This document shows, piece by piece, positions 23,514 to 33,999 of a stretch of 64,000 bases of DNA; position 1 is the stretch's first letter, and each line of letters begins with the position of its first letter. The notes beneath the pieces were generated by a model that ran no database searches, had not been told where the DNA came from, and saw only the letters and a program-made list of their open reading frames with translations. The position numbers and the translations under genes were made by a program. Origin of the DNA: Ooceraea biroi (taxonomy: Eukaryota; Arthropoda; Insecta; Hymenoptera; Formicidae); the NCBI RefSeq assembly GCF_003672135.1, contig NC_039508.1:4092001-4156000 (forward strand), in the 5' to 3' direction.

Positions 23514-25846
23514 ATGTTTCCTGCTCTTAAAAATTGTCTGGTGGTGAAACATGGAGCCCTTAATTATGGTACGAAAAGTAATCTGCTTGTTTTGCAATTT
23601 ATTAAATATTACGTTTAACTGAGAAGTTGCTCGATTAATTGGTACAAAGTCCATATGAATTTGTACGAATATATTGTACAAGTATATTTATATCCAACTT
23701 AAATGATTATTTCGCAATGTCTGAAGCTATATAATTAGATCACTTTTATTGCATACTTTGATTTGTGCTGCTGTAATTGTAATATTTGTAATTGATATGG
23801 CAAGTTGTATATCTATATGTATACATCTATATATAAAGAAATGTTGTAATATTTAACTTTGTCTGACTTGATGATGTGTTAACGTGGTACGATTTCATTC
23901 TATTTTTTATATCCAATCTAGTGGACATTCTTAGCCGTTACTCTGCAATTTCCATAAACAAGGCATACTCTACGAAAAGCAATCCTGGCTCCCAGAATAT
24001 CGTATTTATCGATGGGGTACGGACTCCGTTTCTACAGTCTGGAACTCAGTACAAAAATCTCCTGGCATACGATCTTGCAAGACATTCGTTGGTGTAAGTT
24101 ACACAGTCATTGCCTGCTGATAAGTTATCAGAAACACAACAGTTATAAAATCTGCAAAACAATTGCTTTCAAAATAGTTTTATTTCTTTATTTTTATTCC
24201 ATTTTATTATTTTTATAACATTGCTCTCTAATTATAAGATTAATTATAATAATAATAATAATTATTAATAAAAATTAATCTACTTCAGGAGCTTGCAAAA
24301 GAAGGTTGGATTCCCTAAGGAAATAATCGATTACATCGTGTACGGTACGGTAATGCAAGAAGTGCGAACTTCCAATATCGGAAGGGAAGCTGCTCTAGCT
24401 GCGGGATATAGCGAACACACTCCCGCGCATACAGTAACAATGGCGTGCATCAGTAGTAATCAGGCTATCACTACTGGAATGGGTTTAATCGCCTGTGGTG
24501 TTTACGACGCAATTATAGCAGGAGGTGTTGAGTTCATGTCGGATGTTCCGATCAGGCATAGCCGACGCATGAGATCTTTGATGTTACAAGCGAACAAGGC
24601 TAAAACCCTGGCGAACAAGTTGACTCTCTTGACCAGCATCAGACCGTCTTATTTCATGCCAGATGTAAGTTCATGCAATTCTTTTCCCTTAAGAAAATTC
24701 AACAGAAAGTTGACGAGTGACAGAAATATTACATTTATATTTCTGCAGCTACCAGCTGTGGCCGAGTTTTCGACCGGCGAGACTATGGGACACAGTGGGG
24801 ATCGTTTGGCGGCAGCGTTCGGCGTGACGCGCAAGGAACAAGACGACTACGCATTGCGCTCTCATACGCTAGCCGCGCGAGCCCAACAGCAGGGCTTGCT
24901 GTCGGACGTGATGCCTTACAAAGGTTCATTAGTGGTTTCATTAATTTGATATTTAATTAGCATATTCATCTGTCTCATCGTACTCTTTTTTTTCTTCTTT
25001 TGCGCCGTAGTACCGAACGTTGATCAAGTCGTGGACAGAGACAATGGTATTCGCGTATCTACGGAGGAGCAGTTGGCCAAGTTGAAGCCCGCATTCGTCA
25101 AGCCTTACGGAACGGTCACCGCGGCCAATGCATCCTTCTTGACCGATGGTGCATCCGCGGCGTTAATAATGAGCGAGGAGAAGGCTCTGCGACTTGGCTT
25201 GAAGCCCAAGGCGTACCTGCGAACCTTCACCTACGTGTCTCAAGATCCGGTCGATCAGCTGCTTCTGGGACCGTCGTACGCTATACCAAAAGTAAATGAT
25301 TGCTATTAATATTTAATCAGTGAAATTTCGTTATGTACGAAGTGATAAAATGTGCGTAAATGATGTATTGCAGGTTTTGGACAAGTCGAAATTGGGCTTG
25401 AAGGACATAGGAGTGTGGGAGATACACGAAGCGTTTGCCGGACAGATCTGCGCTAATCTGAAAGCACTGGATTCCGATTTGTTTGCGCAAAAGTTCTTGA
25501 ACAGGAGTTCCAAGGTCGGCATACCGGATCTGAACAAATGGAACGCATGGGGTGGGTCTCTGTCGATCGGCCATCCGTTCGCCGCGACTGGAGTCAGATT
25601 AGCGACGCACACCGCCAATCGCCTCATCAAGGAGGATCAGCAATTTGGGCTTATAGCTGCGTGCGCCGCTGGCGGACAAGTAAGGCAAAAATTTATGCAC
25701 TGATAATTTCTAACTGTTTAAATCACTTTTAACATTTTATATAAATTGATTATGATTGATTAGTTTTGTATGACGTTTCTATTTTTTTTTTTATTAAACA
25801 GGGAGTCGGTATGCTCATGGAGCGGTATCCTGATGCAAAACTCTGA
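23514..25846 (+). CDS. HADHB: Mitochondrial trifunctional enzyme beta subunit, 3-ketoacyl-CoA thiolase (469 aa)
   Basis: Seven exons: 23514-23568, 23922-24093, 24289-24664, 24749-24923, 25011-25291, 25374-25679, 25802-25846; 470 codons. The basic, Ser/Tyr-rich N-terminus looks like a mitochondrial presequence, and DGVRTPF starts the thiolase fold at about residue 50. Catalytic residues are visible: nucleophile C129 (TMACISSNQA), H371 (EIHEAF), H420 (GHPF) and C450 (CAAGGQG). The GGVEFMSDVPIRHSRRMR block is typical of the trifunctional beta subunit rather than of acetyl-CoA thiolases. It performs the last step of long-chain fatty-acid beta-oxidation, cleaving 3-ketoacyl-CoA with CoA, in complex with HADHA on the inner mitochondrial membrane. 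GHPFAATG replaces the usual GHPFGATG. The exon 2 donor (TTGGT|GTAAGT) was chosen by phase. Confidence 0.95.
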
Positions 25847-26040
25847 CTTGGTTCTTAGAGAAGTGTGATATTTAGGAAATATTTTTCTATCGAGAGAATA
25901 CGAATACGTTTAGAAATATCGCCGGTTTTTGTAAAAACATTTTCTATCCTATATATATATATATATATATATCGTGTATTTACAGTGGACATTAAATTGT
26001 ACAAAATTGTCTGTGACATCATGGGGTATATTTTCTCCTT
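25847..26040. other. 194 bp gap between convergent HADHB and EXOSC4 stop codons
   Basis: The two genes end tail to tail with only 194 bp between stop codons, so their 3' UTRs probably overlap as antisense transcripts. The gap contains an (AT)n run of about 22 bp at 25951-25972. I see no AATAAA within it on the plus strand. Confidence 0.6.
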
Positions 26041-27271
26041 CTACTCCAGCGAGGTGTGCAAAAAAGAGGGTAGCATATTCGCGTTCAAGTGTCGCCTCAC
26101 ACTCGCGTCGAATATGTTCTTTATGTCTTGGCAACCTTGTAACGCACGTTGCTTGAGAGTTTCCAAGCGCGACAGGTGCAACCTCTGCCCTGCCCCGTGT
26201 GCTATCACTATCAAGCCGCTGCCGTCTATCTCCACGTCGCTGTTCGTGCCTAGCAGCGCGACGACGGACAGGGTAACTCCCGGCGAGCATTCTTCCACGA
26301 AGTTCGCGTCCAGTACTCCCATCGCTAGCGTTTTGTCCTCGTCCTCCGTCGACGGCGTGTTGATGAGAGTTACGGTACAACCTATCGCGTAATTCTGTAA
26401 ACAGAAATTTAACTCGCTTGTAACAGAGCTTTGTGTCTTGCGCCAAGTTTAGAGAGGCAGAAACGAGTTTTATTCTCGTGTGCCAACCTTGATCGGAATT
26501 CCAGCGTCGATCAACGCAAGCGTCGCTGCGTTCACGGACGCGCAGTAATCACTGCCATCGACCTGCAAGATTTCTACGAAGACGTCGATTTGGGAACGTG
26601 GATACAACTCCAAGTGTATTATGGCCTCCATGGAGTGCCGCAACTGAGCTGACCTCTCCTGGGACTTCCAATCACCCCTAGGTCTTCGTTTCCGTTCGCC
26701 GGAGGAGAAGCTAAATACAGCCATACTGTACTGACAGTTCACGAGAGCCTTCGTGCTGCCTCTCGAGGCACTACTTCTTGGCTAAACCGTGTATGAAAAA
26801 GTACGTACAAGTATTATACACAGTATGCAGAGCAGCTTAAGATAAATGTTTACTTTGAAAGAACAGATATTTAAAAAAAGGAAACAAAATATAACAGATC
26901 GATTCTCGTTGTCCATTGCACTGACATTTTTAACAAATAATTTTTAAATCGACATAATTTGTATTATAAAATATATGCTTGTTTGTATTGATCCCGTTAA
27001 TTTAATGTCAAGTAATGTTAATTAAAAGTGACATAACAAATATGATAATTAAAGTATTTTGCACAATAACTAGCAGGAAATATCTCATAATAATTCGTAC
27101 CTGATGAGGACCGTACACCGCGGCTAAAACTTTCGTGTTGCCGTGTTCTATGTATGCACTGCCATCGGCTTGCCCGAACACCCCCATCCGCGTGCGAATT
27201 TGTCTTAATTCTAACGCTCGTCTGCCGTCCGCGCGCAATCCACCCTGACCGTCTTCTTGATTCGGTTCCAT
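26041..27271 (-). CDS. EXOSC4: Exosome complex component RRP41 (RNase PH-like), 272 aa
   Basis: Three exons, read downwards: 27271-27101, 26781-26488, 26394-26041; 273 codons, all phase 0. Diagnostic segments are LRADGRRALELRQIRTRMGV, FGQADGSAYIEHGNTKVLAA, VYGPHQ then ALVNCQYSMAVFS, and SGERKRRPRGDW. VDGSDYCASVNAATLALIDA sits where human EXOSC4 has QADGGTYAACVNAATLAVLDA. RRP41 is a ring subunit of the nuclear and cytoplasmic RNA exosome and is catalytically inactive in animals. The protein is about 27 residues longer than human (245), with extra residues near the start of exon 3 (TPSTEDEDKT). Start: the ATG at 27271; a GTG precedes it directly. Confidence 0.93.
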
Positions 27272-27553
27272 CACGTCTTTCTCATTAATGTTTCAATTAA
27301 CAACAACCTATGTTTAATTTAACCTCTAAGTACACATTTGTTACATTGAAATGTACGACGTGAGGTTATCTGTCAGGCTCGTATATCGCAGTTAGTCCCT
27401 AGATCTCTAGTCCCTAGATTGATGCTGTATCTATTTCCTATTTGCTGTCATTCCGCGCAAGCGCGTAAGATCAAATCCAAAGGACAACTGCCCATATATG
27501 TCAATCGTTTTTGTCAACATAAAATTCAAAGTATTGTGTATATATGTCGAAGC
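27272..27553. promoter_or_regulatory. Bidirectional promoter region, EXOSC4 / MUS81
   Basis: Only 282 bp separate the start codons of two head-to-head genes, so promoters and 5' UTRs must share this DNA. No TATA box is evident. An in-frame ATG lies further upstream of MUS81 (27419), but the preceding residues do not resemble the family. Confidence 0.6.
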
Positions 27554-29232
27554 ATGAAGAGGGTTAAAGTCGTACTTGACAGGCCGAACCGTCTGTTCGA
27601 GATCTGGCTGGAGGAATGGAGAAACGAAGCGGTCCTCCGGAATTCCGAATTACGCCATCACTTCGCGAAAGCCTTGGATTCGCTGAAGAGGTACCCGTTG
27701 CCCTTGGAGTCCGGCAAAGAATGCATAATCCTGCAACACTTCGGCACGAAACTGTGCTCGATGCTGGACAGAAAATTAAAAGAACACAGGGGGCAGCAAT
27801 CCGCTCGGGCAGTTGACACTCGCCTTCCTGAATCTGCCGACAATGAGGAACGCGTGACCGTGTCGAGGAAGCAACCTGCAAAAGGGGATAAGTTCGTTGA
27901 GACGCAGGAGAAAACGCTAGTAGCCAGGCAAGCTAGAAACGCCAAGAAGACCGCATCGAAGAGACTGGTAAATGCTGATGAAATTACGTCAAACGAGACT
28001 GACAGGCAAATTTACTTAGAACCTGATACTTTTGATGTTATATTGTTGGTGGATACCCAAGAAACTTGTGGGTGAGTTGATTTATTGATCAATTAATTTA
28101 GTGTTAATTCTAGGTAAATCTTATCAGCGTGAAATACATTTCAGTGGCAAAACGAAGCCTCAGCATGATGCTACGCTTGTGGAACTGACACAACTTGGTG
28201 TGCTCTTCGAGGTACGTCACTTGAAGATCGGTGATTTTGCGTGGATCGCTAGAAGTAGAAGAAGAACTAATGATGAATTGGTAATACCATATATAGTGGA
28301 AAGAAAACGGATGGATGATTTAAGCGCAAGTATTATAGATGGGAGATTTCATGAACAAAAGGTACTTTAACAGCGCAATTATTTGTTTTGGAATTAATTC
28401 CTTGGTCTCCCATATGATCATATATTATGTTTAAGTATAAGTCCTCAATTTTTCAATGTTTCAGTTTCGATTGAAGCTATCTGGCATCGAGAATCTCATG
28501 TATATAGTAGAGAGTATCGATAAAAACTCCCGATTTTCCATACCGCTTCCATCCTTGTTGCAAGCTTCTGTAAACTGTCTGGTGCAAGATGGTTTTACTG
28601 TGCAATACACGAGGAATCATAAGGATTCTATATTGTACCTGTCATGCTTAACTAAAAACTTAATCGAACTTTACAGGGTATGTAAAAAGATATTGTGTGA
28701 TTATATAAATTTTTATGCAATGTAACTTATTTATGCAACATTTTCTATAATAAGTATCAAAATTTCATCGTAGGGTAAGAAACTCGTTGGGTGCAAGAAA
28801 GAACACCTCACGCGAACAGATACTTCAGATGACACGATGCGTCTCATGGGATTCAACGAGTTCAATAAAGCATCTTCTAAGCAGAGAGTACGTATTAAAC
28901 ATTTTTCTTACACGTAATGTGTAATAAAAATATTTAAGATAATAAATATTGGAAAGTAAGTAAAAGCTTATCCATTTTCTTTTCAGACATTTAAGGTGAG
29001 TGAGATGTTCATTCGCCAGCTATTGCAACTAAAGGGCATGTCCATCGACAAAGCAGCGGCGATTGTAGAGCGTTACGCTACGCCGCAAAATCTTATTACA
29101 GCTTTGCAAAGTGCCGATAAAAACGGAGAGCAGTTATTGGCAGGCATACAAGTCGGCGACAAGAAACGACAACTGGGGCCCGCAATTAGTAGAACCATTT
29201 ATCAGCTTTACACAATGAATGATCTGAGTTGA
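27554..29232 (+). CDS. MUS81: Structure-specific endonuclease MUS81 (435 aa)
   Basis: Five exons: 27554-28071, 28145-28361, 28465-28677, 28774-28887, 28987-29232; 436 codons with all phases closing. The N-terminal helix-hairpin-helix region (NRLFEIWLEEWRNEAVL ... HFAKALDSLKRYP) is followed by a charged linker. The XPF-type nuclease domain has its catalytic motif ERKRMDD at 225-231, preceded by GDFAWIAR. The C-terminal (HhH)2 region has LKGMSIDKAAAIVERYATP and ends in LGPAISRTIYQLY. With EME1, MUS81 cuts branched DNA such as 3' flaps and stalled forks in the nucleus. The length is close to Drosophila mus81. The first Met with family-like sequence is 27554. AATAAA lies 5 bases after the stop codon. 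Confidence 0.95.
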
Positions 29233-29236
29233 CCTC

Positions 29237-29242
29237 AATAAA
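29237..29242 (+). terminator. Poly(A) signal AATAAA of MUS81
   Basis: Canonical AATAAA four bases after the TGA stop of MUS81, so the 3' UTR is probably very short. This separates MUS81 cleanly from the odorant receptor cluster on the opposite strand. Confidence 0.6.
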
Positions 29243-29269
29243 GATTTTTAGATATATACCCATGACGGA

Positions 29270-29840
29270 ATTATAGATTTTATACTCTTTATTTTTATTT
29301 ATTCAATTTAATTATTTAGTTTTATATCTAATATTGCAACATGTGAGCTGTTTAATGAACAATGAAATAAGAGATAAATGAAAGAAAGATAAAGGATAAA
29401 TGCAATAAAATAAGAGATGTGAGAGTATTTTTGGTAAGATAGAATATTCTTCATGAATGTTGGAAACTCTTTTGCTGCCACATGTGATTCGCGAACAAAA
29501 CAAGTGTTTAACTTGCAGATGAAGGATTTATTAAATGGAATTAAAGATTATTAGGAACGCATAAAAAGAGACAACACAATAAATTTTGTGTATCAGATAA
29601 CGGGATCGAACGTCTATATATGTTATTAAAGAATATCTTTTTTATTTTTTATTCTTTACGTTTATTCATATACGTTTTATTCACAGTCAGATAAAATCGA
29701 TAATTACGACTGGTTGCATAGATACATCGACTCATTGCTGAAGAGAACGGAATATTGTGAGATAAGACACTGAAGCTTTCACAACCTTTAAAGAAATAAA
29801 ATGGTCATCCAAACAAATTACAATAAAAATTGAAAATAAC
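29270..29840. repeat. Segment duplicated at 37.0-37.57 kb (OR-1 last exon and downstream flank)
   Basis: This stretch contains the final OR-1 exon and the spacer to MUS81. It is closely repeated at about 37025-37570, including the phrase ATCTAATATTGCAACATGTG, the run GAGCTGTTTAATGAACAATG, and the same 3' exon with a few substitutions. The copy is in the same orientation, so it arose by duplication or unequal exchange within the OR cluster. Confidence 0.8.
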
Positions 29841-32800
29841 AGCGCAATTTTTTACTTACGGCAGCAAAGCTTTCGATGGATAAAATCATGATTTTGCCGG
29901 CAGTTATTTTGCATGGTTTCATCGTTCTATTCATGATTAAGAGAAGAAGTTTTTGACATCTTTTCGAAGTATAATACCAATTAGCTCTGCAACTATTACT
30001 CAAGAAAGATTAATTAGGATTAAAACAATTAGCGAGAATTAACATTTATTTAACATTTTGAAGTTGTATTTACTATATCTTTATTTTGCCAGTTAAAAAT
30101 AGTTTTACAAGAGACAATAAAACATATTTTACTTGCTGCGTGCATGCACGTTAGACAAGATATCTGATAAATAATAATAAACCTGCTCTTGAGAGAGTAG
30201 AGCTTAATAAACTGAACAAAAAAGTCCTTTATCGTTTTGCAGATTTTAAAATTATTGAGATATTAATAAAAAATACTTGCAAATGGACACACGTTTGGTG
30301 CCAGCAGCGAATGCCGCATGGCAACGAAGAGTAATGGCGGTGTGACCTCGAATAAGGGTCGAGCCATGTCATACTCTTCGTTGCTGACACATCTAACACG
30401 TACACCTGAGGGCCTGGTTGGTCGAAAGTTTCGACTCGAAACGTGTGCTTATTCGCAAATCCTTTCTGACTAATATCTCAATAATGATTGATCGATGACA
30501 AACAAATTAATGAAAATCAAACTACTATAGATACGTAATTATTTAAGATTATGTAACTAATGATTGTATAACTAACGCCAAAAGAAATGAATAAGGGTAT
30601 GCTAGAAATTTTAATTTATCTTAGAGCTTCTTCAATAATGCAGCAAAGTATTGATAAGATTCTAATAATTACAAATGTGTTTTTAAAATGAATTTATGCT
30701 CTTACATAGATTCATATGGAAGAACACTGTAATCCAAGAGAAATTGAGCCTGCCAAAAATGTAGAAAGAGATGAAGAAGTTGTGCAATGTAGACAGTAAG
30801 GGGTGCCACGATATCCTTCGCTGTCTTATTTATATTCATCAACACCTGTACAAATTCAACTACTTTTATAACTTCGTATAATCCCCAATTGTTTTAATTA
30901 TCTTGTATAATAATATGATTAAAGATGTTGATATTTAGATCTAGACTAGGTGAAAATCTTCATCCAGTAGGATACTACTACTTATAAAATACTACTTATA
31001 CAATATAAAATAATATATAATAAGATATATAAAATAAAGTATATACAAAATTTTATACTAACTTGTATACCGACTAAACTACCAGCTATCATATTTATAT
31101 TGGCAGAGACCAGATATATTTTCGTGTAGATTATTTCGATAAATTCCGCGAATCTGCGAAATAGTAACATTCAACGTTTATAAATATAATTATACGTAAA
31201 GTGTTCCAATTTAAGTCGCGATAATGAGGTATACGTGGAATCTATATCTAGTTATTTTTTTTATATATGCATTGTTAGGATAAACTTTATTTTTTAACTT
31301 TCAATTTTGTATACAATACAGTGCAGATATTTATTTTTATTCATATTAGAGATTATAAAACTTTTACACGTACTGTATTATATGAAGATGTCTACGTAAA
31401 CAATTCAAGGTTTTGTTATAGTTATCATCGTCTATCTTATCTGGATTCAAATCGAAATTAATATCATTATTTTTGCCGATGTTTTCCAGCATATGTCTAC
31501 AAAATCGCTAAAATGATGTGTCTGACAAGTTCGTAATATTGTGATCATAAGCTATCAATAACATGTAATATTCCTTATTACAATTCTATATTTGTGTGTC
31601 CGTTTAATCGGATCATTCTTACCCAATAACTGAGAACATTCCGCAAGCATGCTGGATCAGAGTATAATATAAGCTGTCGGCAACGATTGAGGCTACACAA
31701 TGACCGCCTATCCCTCCGTAGCAATGCAATGCTATCAGATATAGATATTGGTTGAAGTGTTGGCCGTATTCCACGTGGAATGGTAGCTTCGACGCTGACG
31801 GTATGGTGGATTTTGTTGTTATATTCAAGGTAGCATCATTAATCAATGTGTACATGATCGGTTTCAGTATAAAAAGGCCCACTGTCGTATGCATCATAAC
31901 TAAAACAACAAAACAAACAAAATAACAAAAATATATATCTTTTAAAAAGCAAGTGAGGAAAATTAATCTCTTTTACGCGTAACAATTTTATTATACAATT
32001 ATACAAAATCTTATAATTCTTAAAAAACAGATTGCAAAAGATGACATGCAAAAAATGTATGTATTTGCTTTCTATATTTTTACTATGCGCGTACCAGTGA
32101 AAAACAGTGATGTATAGTATCCATATTTAGCGTGCCGCTGTAGAATAGCTCTTTCTGTATCTGTCTTTAATGATAGCCAGTCCTTTTCCATGATATTAAA
32201 ACACATTTTTACCTACACATAAATGCGTTCTTATATGTATTCTATTATACTAACGAAATTAAAATAACAAAAATCAGAAGCGCAACTGCTGACAGTCCTC
32301 ACTTACTTTGTCACTGTTTAACATGACGATCGCAATCTTAAAGCTGCATAATATGCTGACACATATCGACGGCATACACTCGAATATGTCATCCAAAGTG
32401 GTTGGTAGAATTAAGAGGAATAGAGACTATGTTAGAATATCAGTATTGATAAAACGATGCGAATCGCAAAATCGATATTTGTATTTCGACACTTTCGCAA
32501 AAGAAGTTTTTAAGAATTTTTAAATAGACATTTAATGAAGTTTATGAATAGTTATGTATCAGTACGTTTTTTCAAGGTTTTTATTGTTAAAAGAAAGGTA
32601 GAGTGTACGATTAATTGCTTTGTATCATGCAATGGATAATCTGTAGAAATGTTCTTTTTCTCGGTAAATAGTAAACGTTGAAGTCTGACGTATATAAATA
32701 TATACATATACATATACATATATATATATATATATATATATGCATGTACCTGGGGTATAAGAATAGTGAAGCCGAACGCGAACCAAAACGCGAAACGTAC

Positions 32801-32905
32801 GTATCTGACACGAGGTTTGTGGTATGGCCATATCCCTGTTATAATAAGGTATAATTTAAGAACAATGTAGTGTCGACTTTGCCACATGTCTTTTGCGTCA
32901 GTCAT
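29732..32905 (-). CDS. Odorant receptor OR-1 (7tm_6), intact, 401 aa
   Basis: Nine exons, read downwards: 32905-32750, 32426-32307, 32212-32095, 31899-31623, 31496-31374, 31153-31063, 30845-30706, 29986-29860, 29785-29732; 402 codons, no internal stop. Begins MTDAKDMWQSRHY with ITGIWPYH, the usual N-terminal GLWPY-like motif of insect ORs. Exon 8 gives NWYYTSKRCQKLLLLIMNRT and the last exon VVKASVSYLTIFRSLQQ, the conserved C-terminal signature. Insect ORs form ligand-gated cation channels with Orco in olfactory neurons; the ligand cannot be inferred. Exon 4 is longer (277 nt) than in OR-2 and OR-3. An in-frame ATG lies 18 nt upstream, but alignment with OR-2 and OR-3 favours 32905. Intron 1 holds a (TA)n run and intron 7 is about 720 bp. 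Confidence 0.88.
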
Positions 32906-33375
32906 ACTGCACAATGGCAGCAAGACTGTGAAGTATTAACGATTCCTTGTGAACGTTAGTACTGCGTACATCGTCCGACCAGTTGCAGAAGTTTACTCAT
33001 AGATTCCTTTTGAAGCCTTTTGAATTTAAAGATATATAATTCTTTTGAATTTAAAGATATATAATTTTCAAATATAACACTAGGAAATATAATTATTTAT
33101 CTATAGCCAATTCGATTCCGCGTCTTTGAAGTTTCTTTAGAATGTTTTCCTTATTTCAGTTTATTTCAGTGTTGCATTATATGTTGTCCATTAGTTTTCA
33201 AGTGTGATACTTCGCAAATGTATATTGAATAGTTTTGTTAATTGTATTCTTAAAAGAAGTAAAATATGAAAAGTAAATTATGAAAATTATTTTTATGTCT
33301 TTTTTGCAACGCAAAAATGGCACCAGATCTTGAGATTGCTCGCTCACTCGCGCTGAAATTATTATTTATTTAAAT
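32906..33375. other. Upstream region of OR-1
   Basis: AT-rich spacer that should contain the OR-1 promoter and 5' UTR. I see neither the TATA-plus-TAATTAG arrangement of OR-5 to OR-9 nor any coding potential. An exact short tandem duplication (ATTCTTTTGAATTTAAAGAT type) occurs near 33010-33065. Confidence 0.45.
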
Positions 33376-33393
33376 TAAATGTAGATATAAATT

Positions 33394-33770
33394 TTAGGAT
33401 TTTGCTAATAAACTGGAAAGCGTAACCAGAAACTGAACCAGAGCAGATTTCGACAGCAAACATGATATTGACATGAGCGATATTACAGCTAAATAATTAT
33501 GTAGCACTGCCGGGTACAAGGAATGATTCGGTTTCTCGCCATATTCCATTTGAATTGGCAATCTCCAGTCTCTCACTAGAAATGATATCGTTGCGATCGA
33601 AAGATCTTCCATAACACAAGCGATTTAGATATGAAAAGAACTCCCAGAAACTGCATAAAAACTGGAAATCGATAAATGTAAATTGTGCTTCGTAAAACTG
33701 TACGACGCTTGCAATCAGTAGCGCTTGCCATACATTGAACGAGTTGAATTGTAATCGCAGTCATGAAAAT
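33394..33770 (-). pseudogene. Odorant receptor fragment (exon 3/4-like), frameshifted
   Basis: Two overlapping open frames on the minus strand read as one broken OR segment. 33764-33576 gives ATDCKRRTVLRSTIYIYRF then PVFMQFLGVLFISKS. 33612-33394 in another frame continues RLPIQMEYGEKPNHSLYPAV, matching the LPFRVEYG...DQHFYPILV part of OR exon 4. The exon 3-like and exon 4-like parts are contiguous, with no intron between them. There is a frameshift, no start exon and no C-terminal exons. It lies between OR-1 and the last exon of OR-2. A partial copy is at 37.59-37.78 kb. Confidence 0.7.
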
Positions 33771-33999
33771 TCGTACTTGAACAATTAAGGCTATTACTTT
33801 TCAAGAGAAATAATGATGTTTTTTCTGCTGACGTGGTTATTACACTTTTGGATTATAGTGAATAAAATTAAACTTGTTGACACAAAATCTTTTAGTATAT
33901 ATTTATAGTACATTTGACGATTTTATTAATCGGTTTGCGAAATTATCATAACATAAAGATTTTTCAGGTTTGCACTTTTAAGATATGTTTATGCAAATG

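Noticed and set aside
25865..26446. 165-175 codon frames on both strands over EXOSC4 exon 3
   Set aside because: Wrong-frame readings of the EXOSC4 exon; the true frame carries the RRP41 sequence and phase.
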